From: Streptococcus plurextorum DSM 22810
GTDB taxonomy: Bacteria > Bacillota > Bacilli > Lactobacillales > Streptococcaceae
Length of the DNA stretch: 64,000 nt
Reading direction: 5' to 3'
Assembly: GCF_000423745.1 (NCBI RefSeq)
Contig: NZ_AUIO01000001.1
Coordinates: forward strand, 186,001-250,000
Position numbers and translations under genes: made by a program. Shown here in pieces: positions 8,490 through 17,136 of this stretch (positions are counted from its first letter, which is position 1; each line of letters starts with the position of its first letter). The notes under the pieces were generated by a model, which was not told the origin of the DNA, did no database searches, and saw nothing but the letters and a program-made list of their open reading frames with translations.

Positions 8490-9718
8490 TACATTTCCTC
8501 CATAAAAGCTAGCATATTAACGTCATCAGGCACTAGTTTAAGATAATGCTTAGCAAGGTCACGCACCTCATCACGATAGCCAAATTGGCGAAGCAAATAG
8601 ATGTAATCCTGCAAGAATTCTGGATTAGCCTTCAGTTCCGATGCTATAGAACGGTACAGCTCAAGCGCTCTATCGTCACGATCCAAAGCTTGATAAGCCT
8701 TTGCGATATTCCACTTAGTTAAAACCCTCTCCACCTCTTCAGAATCAAGCGCAATCACTTTGTCGTAAGCCTCTTCTTCCAAGTAAAGCGTTGATAAGCG
8801 AAGTAACACTTCTTCTGTGTCCTCCATCACAGCTTTAGCTGATAAGAGATAAGAGATTGCAGCAGCCCTATCGTGTGTCTCGTAAGATAGTTGCGAAGCT
8901 AAAAGCAACAATTGACTATCAAAAGCATTTTTAGACAAGCCTTTCTGCGCTAAACGAAGGGCCTCAGCCCTTTGATGTTGGGCCTGCAAAGAAAGAGCAT
9001 AAGCATATTCATAACCAGAAAAATCTGGATTCATGGTGTCTAGCTGTTTGAAATAGAAATTAGCCTTTTGATAATCTTCTTGATCGTAGAAAATCACAGC
9101 AAGCTCAAAGGCCGTTGTATCATCATATTCAATCTCCAAGGCTTTGCTAAGAAAATCAATTGCCGCTTCAAATTTTCCAAGGTTAGCATAAGAGCGCCCA
9201 ATTCTCTGATAAGTAGACACACCTGTTAACCCTAAAATGGCACGATTGTCCAGTTCTGCATAATGCTTGATAGCAGATTGATAATCCTCTAATTCATACT
9301 CCATTTCAGCAAGACCAAAAATCACGATAGGATCATCACTCAACTGACTTGCCAAGTAGAGCTTATCTCTAGCAACGTCCGTTAAACCCTCCATCTGATA
9401 CAGATCCGCCATAACCAATAAAGCAGAAAGGTAATCAGGACTTTCTTCTGAAATCCGATCAAGATAAAGAAAGGCCTGCTCAACCTCACCATCTTCCGCA
9501 GCAATCTGTGCTAAGTTAATATTGGTTTCTGGAAACGTCTCACAGATTTGCTCATAGATTTGTTTGGCATGTGGTAAAAAACCTATAGATTCTAAGTATT
9601 CAGCCAATTCCAACAACACATCAACCGGATCTTCTCTCAGCGCTTTTTGAAAATACTTATCTGCGTGAGCGAGGTCTTGTGACTGCAAAGAAGCTAACAT
9701 CTTCTCGCTATTTAACAT
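8489..9718 (-). CDS. Tetratricopeptide repeat (TPR) protein
   Basis: A 409-residue, almost wholly alpha-helical protein built from about ten TPR units across its length; clear examples are the YQRIGRSYANLGKFEAAIDFL unit and the FELAVIFYDQEDYQKANFYF unit. TPR arrays mediate protein-protein contacts; no catalytic domain, signal peptide or membrane segment is present. The RBS AAGGAGA precedes the ATG. It overlaps the end of the AI-2E family gene by 11 bp and the start of budA by 1 bp, so all three should be cotranscribed. Binding partner is unknown. Confidence 0.85.
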   Translation of the reverse strand: MLNSEKMLASLQSQDLAHADKYFQKALREDPVDVLLELAEYLESIGFLPHAKQIYEQICETFPETNINLAQIAAEDGEVEQAFLYLDRISEESPDYLSALLVMADLYQMEGLTDVARDKLYLASQLSDDPIVIFGLAEMEYELEDYQSAIKHYAELDNRAILGLTGVSTYQRIGRSYANLGKFEAAIDFLSKALEIEYDDTTAFELAVIFYDQEDYQKANFYFKQLDTMNPDFSGYEYAYALSLQAQHQRAEALRLAQKGLSKNAFDSQLLLLASQLSYETHDRAAAISYLLSAKAVMEDTEEVLLRLSTLYLEEEAYDKVIALDSEEVERVLTKWNIAKAYQALDRDDRALELYRSIASELKANPEFLQDYIYLLRQFGYRDEVRDLAKHYLKLVPDDVNMLAFMEEM

Positions 9719-10889
9719 CAGACTCTCCTTCTAAATGTTCTCGAACGGTCACTTCTTCATAGAGTCCGCTAACATCTCTATACCACATAAAGAGTTCAGC
9801 AAGCACTACCTTGACAGCTGCGTAGATTGGAATCCCTATAAAGACTCCCCAAACGCCAAACATACTACCTGCAGTCAATAAGATAAACATAATTGTGATA
9901 GGATGGATATTGAGTTTGCTCCCTAAAACAAGAGGGGTGACAAAACGTCCTTCAATGGTCTGTTCGATGGTAAACACAACAATGACCTTAATCAGCATAA
10001 CTGGGCCATCTACCAAAGCTAAGATAACAACTGGTACCATGGCAAGAAAGCTTCCTAAATAAGGAATCATGTTTAAAATACCAGCTGCTATTCCAAAGGT
10101 AACAGCATAAGGCAAACCAATAATGCTAAAAAGAATGGAGAACATTATACCAACCACGATGGCAACTGTCACCTGCCCTTGCACATAGCCTGACAGTTGA
10201 GCATTAACATTGTTTAGGACACGGCTAGAAGTTTCACGAATGCCTGTCGGTAAAAAGGTGACAAAACTATCCTTCATGGACTTGCCGTCCCTGAGGAAAT
10301 AGAAAATAATAAACGGAGAAATGATAATAGCTACCGCAACTCTAGCGACAACCCCTGCTACATTTCCGGCCCAATTAACCGCTCCTTTAGAAAAGCTCTG
10401 CGCATAACCTAGAGCCTTATCCGAAAAATTAGTCACAAATTTTTCAAGCTGCGGTCGAAATTGCTCCAAACGGTCATCCTGTAAAATCAAAGTCACTTCT
10501 TTTTCTAAGTCAGTGATGTAGGTTGGCAAATTTTTGACAAAAGCCGTTAACTGAGTTTCAATCATAGGAATCACCATGGCTATGGCCCAAATCAACAAAA
10601 GCGCCACACCTGTGTAGACGATACCGATTGCTAAAACCCTACCCACACCGTGTTTTTCAAGAACCGTTACTAAAGGCTCAAGCAAGTAGTAAATGACCGC
10701 AGACATCACCAAAGGCAGACTAACGACCTTTACAAAATCTAGGATTGGGGTAAACAGTGAACTAATATGACTGAAAACCCAAATATTGAGAAAAACCAAA
10801 AGCATGACCAAAAGTACTGTCACCGCTTTATTGTTCAAAAGCCATCGGAAAAACCAACTAAAGGTAAATTTAGTATCATCATTCTTCAT
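9708..10889 (-). CDS. AI-2E family transporter (PerM/UPF0118)
   Basis: A 393-residue integral membrane protein with about eight membrane segments: two near the N-terminus, a large amphipathic region (about 110-190), then the second helical cluster (SPFIIFYFLRDGK to the C-terminus). The PYLGSFLAMVPVVILAL and GPVMLIKVIVVFTIEQTIEGRFVTPLVLG segments are diagnostic of the AI-2E/PerM family. Members export or exchange varied substrates (autoinducer-2, Na+/H+ in some); the actual substrate here is not predictable. First gene of the AI-2E-TPR-budA operon, with a GGGGG RBS. Confidence 0.85.
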   Translation of the reverse strand: MKNDDTKFTFSWFFRWLLNNKAVTVLLVMLLVFLNIWVFSHISSLFTPILDFVKVVSLPLVMSAVIYYLLEPLVTVLEKHGVGRVLAIGIVYTGVALLLIWAIAMVIPMIETQLTAFVKNLPTYITDLEKEVTLILQDDRLEQFRPQLEKFVTNFSDKALGYAQSFSKGAVNWAGNVAGVVARVAVAIIISPFIIFYFLRDGKSMKDSFVTFLPTGIRETSSRVLNNVNAQLSGYVQGQVTVAIVVGIMFSILFSIIGLPYAVTFGIAAGILNMIPYLGSFLAMVPVVILALVDGPVMLIKVIVVFTIEQTIEGRFVTPLVLGSKLNIHPITIMFILLTAGSMFGVWGVFIGIPIYAAVKVVLAELFMWYRDVSGLYEEVTVREHLEGESDVK

Positions 10890-10919
10890 ATTTATCCCCC
10901 AACAGGTTTATTTTCTTAT

Positions 10920-10925
10920 ATTATA
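10920..10925 (-). promoter_or_regulatory. Extended -10 promoter of the AI-2E/TPR/budA operon
   Basis: TGC-TATAAT on the minus strand, about 30 bp before the start codon. Confidence 0.55.
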
Positions 10926-10941
10926 GCATGATTACAAGAAA

Positions 10942-10966
10942 AAAATCATCGTCTAACGATGATTTT
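10942..10966 (-). terminator. Terminator of the XRE regulator gene
   Basis: aaaatcatcg and cgatgatttt form a 10-bp stem with a 5-base loop; on the minus strand it is followed by a T-run. Confidence 0.8.
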
Positions 10967-10971
10967 AGCCT

Positions 10972-11490
10972 TCATAGGTAAAAGAAATTTAGTAAAATGA
11001 GAATGATAGCAGAAAGCGGTGGATAGAGGTAAAAAGTCATCATCCCCAAATAATCTCCCCGACTACTACCAGCATCCCTCGCTTTCTTTATCTCTTTTCG
11101 GAAATAAGGATAGTAATACTGAGCAAGCATCATGCTTACTAGTAAATAAACAATCATGAAACCAACTCTAACCAGACTATTCAAATCTTCTAGGTACATA
11201 ACTTCTAGCATGCCAATACAACTGATGACCACCGTTCCATATAAGTAAAATAATCCTATTTTCTTGGTTTTACCACTAAGCATCTCCATGACCTTTGCGT
11301 CACCTTTGATAAGATGATCTAGCGATATCTCGTAAAGATCACTAAGCGCTACCAAGCTATAAATATCTGGGACACGTCGATTGGTCTCCCAGTTTGAAAT
11401 TGTCTGACGGCTAACCCCCAACTGCTCTGCCAATGCTTCTTGACTAAGGCCTTTTTGGAGGCGATAATCTCTCAATTTTTCTGAAATCAT
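10972..11490 (-). CDS. XRE-type helix-turn-helix regulator with membrane-spanning C-terminus
   Basis: A 172-residue protein. Residues 1-62 form a Cro/CI-type DNA-binding domain (LRDYRLQKGLSQEALAEQLG with QTISNWETNRRVPD). About residue 76 onward there are three hydrophobic segments (about 76-98, 107-128, 150-172), so the repressor is predicted to be membrane-anchored. Such HTH plus DUF-type membrane proteins are common in Firmicutes and may sense membrane or cell-surface conditions. It sits alone between the AI-2E operon and the NUDIX gene; the RBS GGGAG is well placed. Target genes unknown. Confidence 0.75.
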   Translation of the reverse strand: MISEKLRDYRLQKGLSQEALAEQLGVSRQTISNWETNRRVPDIYSLVALSDLYEISLDHLIKGDAKVMEMLSGKTKKIGLFYLYGTVVISCIGMLEVMYLEDLNSLVRVGFMIVYLLVSMMLAQYYYPYFRKEIKKARDAGSSRGDYLGMMTFYLYPPLSAIILILLNFFYL

Positions 11491-11588
11491 ACAGTGACTC
11501 CCTCTCTTTCTAGCTCTATTATGGCAGATAACCCCTACTTTGTCTGCCTAAAAACCTTATCAAATGGCCATGTCAACAGATTTTGACA

Positions 11589-12065
11589 TCATTTTGTGCT
11601 AGGATAAAAGACAACTTTTTGCTCAATTAAGGTTTCTTTCTCATAAGTCAACTTAGCCGAAAAAAAGGGCACATCGTTTAAAATCCATTTGAACAATTCA
11701 TAATCTCCCTCCCAAGTCGGTTTTAATAGGACTTGATCATAAGGGACCCATTCTAAGGTTCCTTCTGGAGAATCCGCTAAGAGCTGTCCTGAAAAACGTG
11801 TCACCCTGAAGACATAGGTGTACCAATCAGTGTCTGGAGTAAAGTCTGGAAAAGTGATGATGCCACACAAGGTCATTGCTTCTGCTACTAATCCTGTCTC
11901 TTCTAAAATTTCGCGCTGAGCACATTCCTCTGGACTCTCTCCTTTCTCCAGTTTCCCGCCAACAGAAATCCATTTCCCATGATGCACATCATTTGGCTTT
12001 TTGTTTCGATGCAACAGCAAGAGTTCTCGTCCATTATCAATATAACAAATTGTTGCTAATTTCAT
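11589..12065 (-). CDS. NUDIX hydrolase (8-oxo-dGTP diphosphatase-like)
   Basis: A 158-residue NUDIX protein. The NUDIX box is complete: GGKLEKGESPEECAQREILE followed by ETG fits GX5EX7REUXEEXGU. The rest of the domain (strands before the box, WVPYDQVLLKPTWEGD after it) is normal. Similar proteins are annotated as MutT/MutX, cleaving oxidised dGTP to prevent A:T to C:G mutations, but the family also includes many other nucleoside-diphosphate-X hydrolases, so the substrate is an assumption. Monocistronic, with no linked partner. Confidence 0.8.
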   Translation of the reverse strand: MKLATICYIDNGRELLLLHRNKKPNDVHHGKWISVGGKLEKGESPEECAQREILEETGLVAEAMTLCGIITFPDFTPDTDWYTYVFRVTRFSGQLLADSPEGTLEWVPYDQVLLKPTWEGDYELFKWILNDVPFFSAKLTYEKETLIEQKVVFYPSTK

Positions 12066-12177
12066 GTTTACCTCATATGTTATGACAAAAAAGTGATGCT
12101 CCTAAGAGTCAAATCTCTTTCTAATTTTCAGAATTTATGGTTAAATGAAAGTATCAAAAAAGAAAGAGGTTTCATCT

Positions 12178-12369
12178 ATGAATCCACAAGACCTATTAAA
12201 CCAAGTCAAAGAAATGATTGAGAAAAAAGATTTTTCTGCCGCTATGGATTTTGTCAACGAGCACAAAGACAATCTAGGCGAATACTTTGAACAAGCTAAA
12301 GGCTTGATTGACGGTGCCAAAGGTGCTGATGGTATCCTAGGAGCTGTTAAAGGGCTTTTGGGAAAATAA
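12178..12369 (+). CDS. Conserved small helical protein of unknown function
   Basis: A 63-residue protein starting MNPQDLLNQVKEMIEKKDF. I chose this ATG because AGAAAGAGGT lies 9 bp upstream; an in-frame ATG at 12145 would include that RBS. It is predicted to be two amphipathic helices plus a glycine-rich tail (GAKGADGILGAVKGLLGK) that resembles a small surface-active or membrane-binding helix. No cysteine, no signal peptide. I do not recognise a family. It has its own terminator and is flanked by unrelated genes, so no function is suggested by context. Confidence 0.7.
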   Translation: MNPQDLLNQVKEMIEKKDFSAAMDFVNEHKDNLGEYFEQAKGLIDGAKGADGILGAVKGLLGK

Positions 12370-12386
12370 GTCTCAATGATTTGAAA

Positions 12387-12412
12387 GAACTGGCAATTGC
12401 CAGTTCTTTTCT
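12387..12412 (+). terminator. Terminator of the small helical protein gene
   Basis: A perfect 20-bp palindrome (gaactggcaa/ttgccagttc) followed by TTTT. Confidence 0.8.
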
Positions 12413-12441
12413 ATTACGACATTTCTAATTGGAAGAGCTCT

Positions 12442-12582
12442 GGCTTCCCCTCCTTCTTATCTCTAAGAGGGGACTTAAAATAGCCAATGGCTTCCCCTCC
12501 TTCTTATTTCTAAGAGGGGACTTAAAATAGCCAATGGCTTCCCCTCCTTCTTATTTTTAAGAGGGGACTTAAAATAGCCATT
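12442..12582. repeat. Three tandem copies of a 47-bp repeat
   Basis: Copies start at 12442, 12489 and 12536 with an exact period of 47 bp and only one to three differences between them. Each copy holds the imperfect inverted repeat cccctcctt ... aagagggg and ends AATAGCCAATGGC or a variant. The array fills the space between the terminator of the small gene and the end of dnaX. Confidence 0.9.
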
Positions 12583-12591
12583 GGCTATTTT
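12570..12591 (-). terminator. Hairpin at the end of dnaX, sharing the last repeat copy
   Basis: aaaatagcc-att-ggctatttt: a 9-bp stem with a 3-base loop that begins at the dnaX stop codon. The T-run is short, so it is a weak terminator at best. The arm is part of the third 47-bp repeat unit. Confidence 0.45.
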
Positions 12592-14257
12592 AATCCTCAA
12601 TAATTTCTACTTTTTCTTGCAAGAAGGAAAAGGCTTCTGGTAAGAGTTGGCTGTCTTCTTGCTTTTCTTCTATGGGTTGTTTAGTTTTTAATTTCTGAGC
12701 GAAATCTGCACGGATAGCGTTAAAGTCTTGACGAGGCACAGCCATAATTTCAGGGGAAAAGCCGGCAACCTTACTCATAATATTGCCAAACATGGCATTA
12801 AGATTTTCTCGTTTCATGACCTGCTCAGCATTAAAGGCTGCATCAAAAGCTAGTATAGCCTTCTCACTGTTGGCTAAGACAGGCTCCGATCCCAAGAGTA
12901 AGGCTCTATCTTGAGCAGAGATGCTATCTAAAATCTCATTCCAAGCACCTTTAAGAGCATCTAGGTAAGCTCTTGACCGCTGGCTATCTGCCACCGTTTC
13001 TTCCATAATAGTCTCGATTTTGACCCGATCCACCTTGAAGGCTAGGGCTGATTTTTTAACTGGCTCTTTAGGGACAATAGCTGAGCTAGGAGCTGTTAGA
13101 CCATTTGCTAATTGTTTTTTCAGCTCAGCAATTTCTGAGCGTAGCTGATTGAGCTCTGCTTCTAAATTCTCTGGGAGTTGTGATTGGTTGGTTCTAGCAT
13201 TTTCTGCCAAACGAATGGTCATCATCTCCGCATAAATTTTAGGTTGAGTGCCCGTCTTAATCTCAGGCAAACTATTGGTCACGACCTCAATCATGGTAAA
13301 GAGGCGTTCTTGAGAAAGGGTCAAATTCTCCGTAAAAGCCTGACTCTGACGCAGAACATTCCCTCCCGCCTGAACAATTAACAAATCCCTCAGATAGGTC
13401 AGTAAATCCGTAGCAAAACGGCTCATGGATTTGCCACTGTCAAACAAAAGATTCAAATCAGATAAGGCTTCCGTGACCTGATGACTTCGAAGATGTGTCA
13501 CATAAGCATCCAAAGCTACAAGACCAATAGAGCCTGTGATTTCTTCAGCAACTGCTAAAGTCACCTGATTATCCGCAGACAAAGACAGAGCTTGATCCAA
13601 GATAGATAAGGCATCTCGCATCCCACCTTCTGCACGGCGGGCAATCATATGAAGAGCATCTTCCTCAAAAGCGATAGCTTCTTCCTTCAAAACTTTAGCT
13701 AAGTGCTCTTGAATAGCATGTTGCTTGATTGACTTAAATTCAAAGCGTTGCACACGTGACAAAATGGTCGCTGGGATCTTGTGTAATTCCGTTGTTGCTA
13801 AGATGAAAACAACATTTTCTGTCGGCTCTTCAAGGGTCTTTAGCAAGGCATTAAAAGCTCCTGTTGAAAGCATATGAACTTCATCAATGATATAAACCTT
13901 ATAGGTCGCACGGCTAGGAGCATAGGTAGATTTATCACGAATGTCACGGATTTCGTCTACACCATTATTTGACGCCGCATCAATTTCAATAACATCTTCT
14001 AAACTGCCGCTGGTGATATCATGGCAAAGATCACAGTTATTACAAGGTTCACCGTCCACCTGATTTGGACAGTTCATCGCTTTGGAGAATATTTTAGCTG
14101 CTGAAGTTTTTCCCGTCCCACGAGGGCCCGAAAAGAGGTAGGCATGGCTGATTTTACCAGAAGCTACCGCCTGCTTCAGGGTAGTCGAAATCACTTCCTG
14201 TCCAACCATCTCTCCAAAAGACTGGCTACGGTATTTACGGTATAAGGCTTGGTACAT
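12590..14257 (-). CDS. dnaX: DNA polymerase III subunit gamma/tau
   Basis: The clamp-loader ATPase of the replisome. The 555-residue protein has Walker A GPRGTGKTSAAK (about 44-55), the four-cysteine zinc module (CPNQVDGEPCNNCDLC), Walker B DEVHML and the SRVQRF sensor-1 region, followed by domain III and a lysine/glutamate-rich C-terminal tau part that contacts polymerase and helicase. No A-rich slippery motif of the E. coli type is evident, so a shorter gamma form is not predicted. The ATG overlaps the stop of the upstream fRMsr gene (TGATG), indicating coupled translation. Its 3' end abuts a 47-bp repeat array. Confidence 0.95.
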   Translation of the reverse strand: MYQALYRKYRSQSFGEMVGQEVISTTLKQAVASGKISHAYLFSGPRGTGKTSAAKIFSKAMNCPNQVDGEPCNNCDLCHDITSGSLEDVIEIDAASNNGVDEIRDIRDKSTYAPSRATYKVYIIDEVHMLSTGAFNALLKTLEEPTENVVFILATTELHKIPATILSRVQRFEFKSIKQHAIQEHLAKVLKEEAIAFEEDALHMIARRAEGGMRDALSILDQALSLSADNQVTLAVAEEITGSIGLVALDAYVTHLRSHQVTEALSDLNLLFDSGKSMSRFATDLLTYLRDLLIVQAGGNVLRQSQAFTENLTLSQERLFTMIEVVTNSLPEIKTGTQPKIYAEMMTIRLAENARTNQSQLPENLEAELNQLRSEIAELKKQLANGLTAPSSAIVPKEPVKKSALAFKVDRVKIETIMEETVADSQRSRAYLDALKGAWNEILDSISAQDRALLLGSEPVLANSEKAILAFDAAFNAEQVMKRENLNAMFGNIMSKVAGFSPEIMAVPRQDFNAIRADFAQKLKTKQPIEEKQEDSQLLPEAFSFLQEKVEIIED

Positions 14258-14754
14258 CAGTTTTCCACTCCGAACATCTCAAAATTGAAAATGGTTTTTT
14301 CAAGTAAAATGGCTACAAATTGTTCCAAGTACTCACGATCAATAGCGTCATAATCAGCCACCAAACGAGAATCCAAGTCCAAAACACCGACTAATCGATC
14401 ACCTTTTATCATCGGTACAACGATTTCAGACATAGCAGCGCTATCACAAGCAATATAGTTATCATGCTTGGTCACGTCATCAACAATGATGGTTTCCCTC
14501 TTAGCAGCAGATTCCCCACAAACACCTTTTCCAAGAGCAATATGGACACAAGAAACACCCCCTTGAAAAGGCCCAAGTATCAACTCCTGACCATCATAAA
14601 GGTAAAAACCCGTGAAGACAGAATTCGGCAAAGTAGCATTGAGCATGGCAGAGGCATTTGATAAATTTGCGAGAGGATTTGTCTCATTAGCAAAGAGGGC
14701 TCTAGCCTGCATAAGTAAGAGGTCGTATGTTGCAATTTTTTCTTTATTTTCCAT
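14257..14754 (-). CDS. GAF-domain free methionine-(R)-sulfoxide reductase (fRMsr)
   Basis: A 165-residue single GAF-domain protein. It keeps the cysteine pattern of fRMsr enzymes (YeaZ/MsrC type): two cysteines in [19 protein letters not shown] and one in [16 protein letters not shown]. These reduce free methionine-R-sulfoxide using thioredoxin. I chose MENKEK as start; an upstream in-frame ATG (14790) lies before the likely promoter. An extended -10 (TGTTATAAT) ends 7 nt before this ATG and no RBS is visible, so the message may be leaderless. dnaX follows with a 1-bp overlap, a pairing seen in other streptococci. Confidence 0.85.
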   Translation of the reverse strand: MENKEKIATYDLLLMQARALFANETNPLANLSNASAMLNATLPNSVFTGFYLYDGQELILGPFQGGVSCVHIALGKGVCGESAAKRETIIVDDVTKHDNYIACDSAAMSEIVVPMIKGDRLVGVLDLDSRLVADYDAIDREYLEQFVAILLEKTIFNFEMFGVEN

Positions 14755-14761
14755 AGCTTTT

Positions 14762-14770
14762 ATTATAACA
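14762..14770 (-). promoter_or_regulatory. Extended -10 promoter of the fRMsr-dnaX operon
   Basis: TGT-TATAAT on the minus strand; TATAAT ends 7 nt before the ATG at 14754, so the transcript would start at or beside the start codon. Confidence 0.5.
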
Positions 14771-14792
14771 TAAGCACCCATTTTTGGCATAG

Positions 14793-14975
14793 CAGAGACA
14801 AAAAGAAGGGCCCTTTGCTCCTTTTTCTGAAGTGGTAGGGACGACAGCGCCTTTCATCCTAATACCATACCTCGTTTTTGAGCCTAAGATTTCAAACATT
14901 CTGATAGCGTTATTTGTAGCAGGTCAAAAAGTATCTGATGGTGCTCGTAAAATCGACAAGCACATCTTAAACTAG
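14793..14975 (+). pseudogene. Start-less open stretch, possible gene remnant
   Basis: Sixty codons stay open after a TAG at 14790-14792 and end at TAG 14973-14975, with no usable start codon. The translation has a hydrophobic stretch ([11 protein letters not shown] ... ISNILIALFV) and a basic tail ending RKIDKHILN, as at the C-terminus of a membrane protein. I recognise no family. It fills most of the 282-bp gap between fRMsr and pepF. It may be chance. Confidence 0.25.
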
Positions 14976-15023
14976 CAAAGCTTTTCAGTTTGTCTAAGTG
15001 AAAATAAGGTTTGTCTACACTAT

Positions 15024-15050
15024 AAAAGAAAGGCCTTCGACCTTTCTTTT
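15024..15050 (-). terminator. Terminator of pepF (bidirectional shape)
   Basis: aaaagaaagg and cctttctttt form a 10-bp stem around a CCTTCGA loop; located 23 bp beyond the pepF stop. Confidence 0.75.
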
Positions 15051-15072
15051 ATATCTATTTGTGAACACCTTT

Positions 15073-16875
15073 TTATTTTTGAACACCTTTTGCAACTAAA
15101 GCTTCCAGTTCTGTTAAGCGCTCTTCAAATACCTTGAAGGCTGCCTCAAGGTAATCCCCCTTAGTCATATCGACACCTGCTTTAGCAATCACGTTTAGGG
15201 CATAGTCTGAATTTCCTGCTTTTAGGTAATCCAGATACTTGTCCTTGTCTTCTTGAGTTCCATGTACAATGCGGTCTGCTAGGTAATTGGCTGCTGCAAA
15301 TCCTGTTGCGTACTGGTAAACATAGTAATTGTAGTAGAAATGCGGAATACGTGCCCATTCATATTGGATTTCGGGGTTGTCTTCACGCGAAAGGCCATAG
15401 TATTTTTCATTAAGGTCCGCATAGAGATTATTGAGGTATTCGCTAGTCAAAACCTCTCCAGCTTGATCAGCCACATGGATAGCGTGTTCAAATTCTGCAA
15501 ATTGTGTTTGACGGAAAATCGTTCCTTTAAAACCATCCAGATAATGATTAAGAATAGCAAAGCGCTGCTTTTCATCCGTTACTTCAGATAAAAGCGCTTC
15601 TGTCATAATGTTTTCATTGGTTGTTGAAGCAATTTCTGCTAGGAAAATGCTATAGTCCCCATAAACATAGGGTTGGTTCTCTCGTGTAAAGGTAGAGTGT
15701 AGACTGTGTCCTGTTTCGTGAACAAGGGTATAAAGATTATCTAGTGTGTCCTGCCAGTTGAGAAGCATAAAGGCATTGGTGTCGTAAGCACCTCCTGAAT
15801 AAGCTCCCGAGCGTTTTCCTTTATTGACATGCACATCAATCCAGCGCTCTGTAAAGGCACGTTTGACACGGTCTGCATAATCTTTCCCTAGAATTGCCAA
15901 TACTTCCTCAGCTTTCACCAAAGCCTCATCATAGGTAATCGCCATGTCGACCTCAGATAAAGGCGTGTAGACATCATACATTTTTAAGTCATCAAGTCCC
16001 AAAACCTGCTGGCGTAGCTTCATATAGCGCTGTAACAGCGGTAAATGCTTATTGACCGCTTCTAATAGCGTATCATAAACAGCTTCTGGAATAAAGTTAG
16101 CTGACATAGCTGCCTGACGAGCCGAAGTGTACTTACGAACCCTAGCATTGTAATTGTGCACTTTGACATTGGTCTGTAGCGTCTTAGCATAAGTATGTTG
16201 GAATTGCTCATAGGTGCCATACATAGCCTCATAAGCTCCCTTACGAATGTCGCGTTGCTTAGATTCCATCAGACTAATAAAGTTCCCATGAGTCAGCTCA
16301 ACAAGTTCTCCTTCATCATTGGTCACCCAAGGGAAGGTCAAGTCCGCATTATCAAGGATAGAGAAGGTTTCACGCGCACCGCCAAAAATTTCTTGAGCGC
16401 CAGCCAACAATTCCTCTGCTTCTTGTGACAACACATGTTCCTTAGCTTTAAAAAGACGTTCAAAATGGTGGTTATAGAGGCTAAGCTCAGGTTTTTCTGC
16501 TAAGAACTTGTCATATGTTTCCTGGCTAAGTCCCATGAATTCTGGCTCATAGAAGGCAAAGGTCTCACTGAGTTTTGCATAGAGTGCTGAAGCTTTAGCT
16601 TGAAGTTCTTGATAATAGGCAACTGTCGTGTCCTCATCGTTTTTCATAGAGGCATAAACATAAAGCTTCTCCAAACGACGCATGAGCCCCATATAAGTAT
16701 CTGTTGTTTCAAGTAAGCTTGTGCTACTATCTAAAAGGTGCCCTGCTAAGCCTTTTGCCGCATCAACATCACGTGTTAGCGCCACTAATTCAGCTTCCCA
16801 AGCTGCATCAGTTGGAAAAATAGTGCTTAAATCCCAAGTGTATTTTTCTTCTAGGTGACTACGATTTTCTGACAT
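15073..16875 (-). CDS. pepF: Oligoendopeptidase F (M3 family zinc metallopeptidase)
   Basis: Cleaves short peptides (typically 7-17 residues) in the cytoplasm, for nutrition and turnover of signal or pheromone peptides. The 600-residue protein has the M3 zinc site HETGHSLHS (HEXXH) near residue 385 and the following EIASTTNE glutamate, which supplies the third ligand. Length is normal for PepF. The RBS TTGGAGGA is strong. It is monocistronic, with its own terminator, and transcribed divergently from trmL. Confidence 0.94.
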   Translation of the reverse strand: MSENRSHLEEKYTWDLSTIFPTDAAWEAELVALTRDVDAAKGLAGHLLDSSTSLLETTDTYMGLMRRLEKLYVYASMKNDEDTTVAYYQELQAKASALYAKLSETFAFYEPEFMGLSQETYDKFLAEKPELSLYNHHFERLFKAKEHVLSQEAEELLAGAQEIFGGARETFSILDNADLTFPWVTNDEGELVELTHGNFISLMESKQRDIRKGAYEAMYGTYEQFQHTYAKTLQTNVKVHNYNARVRKYTSARQAAMSANFIPEAVYDTLLEAVNKHLPLLQRYMKLRQQVLGLDDLKMYDVYTPLSEVDMAITYDEALVKAEEVLAILGKDYADRVKRAFTERWIDVHVNKGKRSGAYSGGAYDTNAFMLLNWQDTLDNLYTLVHETGHSLHSTFTRENQPYVYGDYSIFLAEIASTTNENIMTEALLSEVTDEKQRFAILNHYLDGFKGTIFRQTQFAEFEHAIHVADQAGEVLTSEYLNNLYADLNEKYYGLSREDNPEIQYEWARIPHFYYNYYVYQYATGFAAANYLADRIVHGTQEDKDKYLDYLKAGNSDYALNVIAKAGVDMTKGDYLEAAFKVFEERLTELEALVAKGVQK

Positions 16876-16982
16876 GATTTTCCTCCAAAGTCATAAGATA
16901 AGTCTATTTTAGCATAAAAAAAGCTCTGCCAACATTTCCAACCGCTACTGAAAAGTATTTTTCTTAAATTTAGCTAAAAATC

Positions 16983-17010
16983 TTGACATTTTCATACAAA
17001 GTGCTATACT
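16983..17010 (+). promoter_or_regulatory. Promoter of the trmL-HD operon
   Basis: TTGACA (16983-16988), 16-bp spacer, TATACT (17005-17010). It predicts a 5' leader of about 120 nt. Confidence 0.75.
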
Positions 17011-17016
17011 AAATAA

Positions 17017-17120
17017 CATGAATTCGTTGGTTTAACCCAAACCTGTTATGAGTTAAGGTAATGAATCGCTACAAACCACCTTGTCTGCTGAGCTTGACTC
17101 CGGGCATGGTGGTTATTTTT
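17017..17120 (+). promoter_or_regulatory. Structured trmL leader with terminator/antiterminator architecture (class not recognised)
   Basis: AAACCACC (17073-17080) can pair with GGTGGTT (17108-17114), giving a hairpin followed by ATTTTT, a terminator ahead of the trmL start. The same AAACCA can instead pair with TGGTTT (17028-17033), and that TGGTTT can also form a small local hairpin with AAACC (17039-17043). Mutually exclusive pairings upstream of a terminator are the layout of a riboswitch or protein-dependent attenuator. The sequence does not match FMN, SAM, T-box, purine, preQ1 or THF motifs known to me. Confidence 0.5.
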
Positions 17121-17136
17121 ATATCTGGGAGTTAAG

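Noticed and set aside
17017..17120. trmL leader as a preQ1, ZTP or T-box element
   Set aside because: Compared by eye with the conserved blocks of each; only an isolated GGGCA near the 3' end is shared with the ZTP motif, and the remaining conserved parts are missing.
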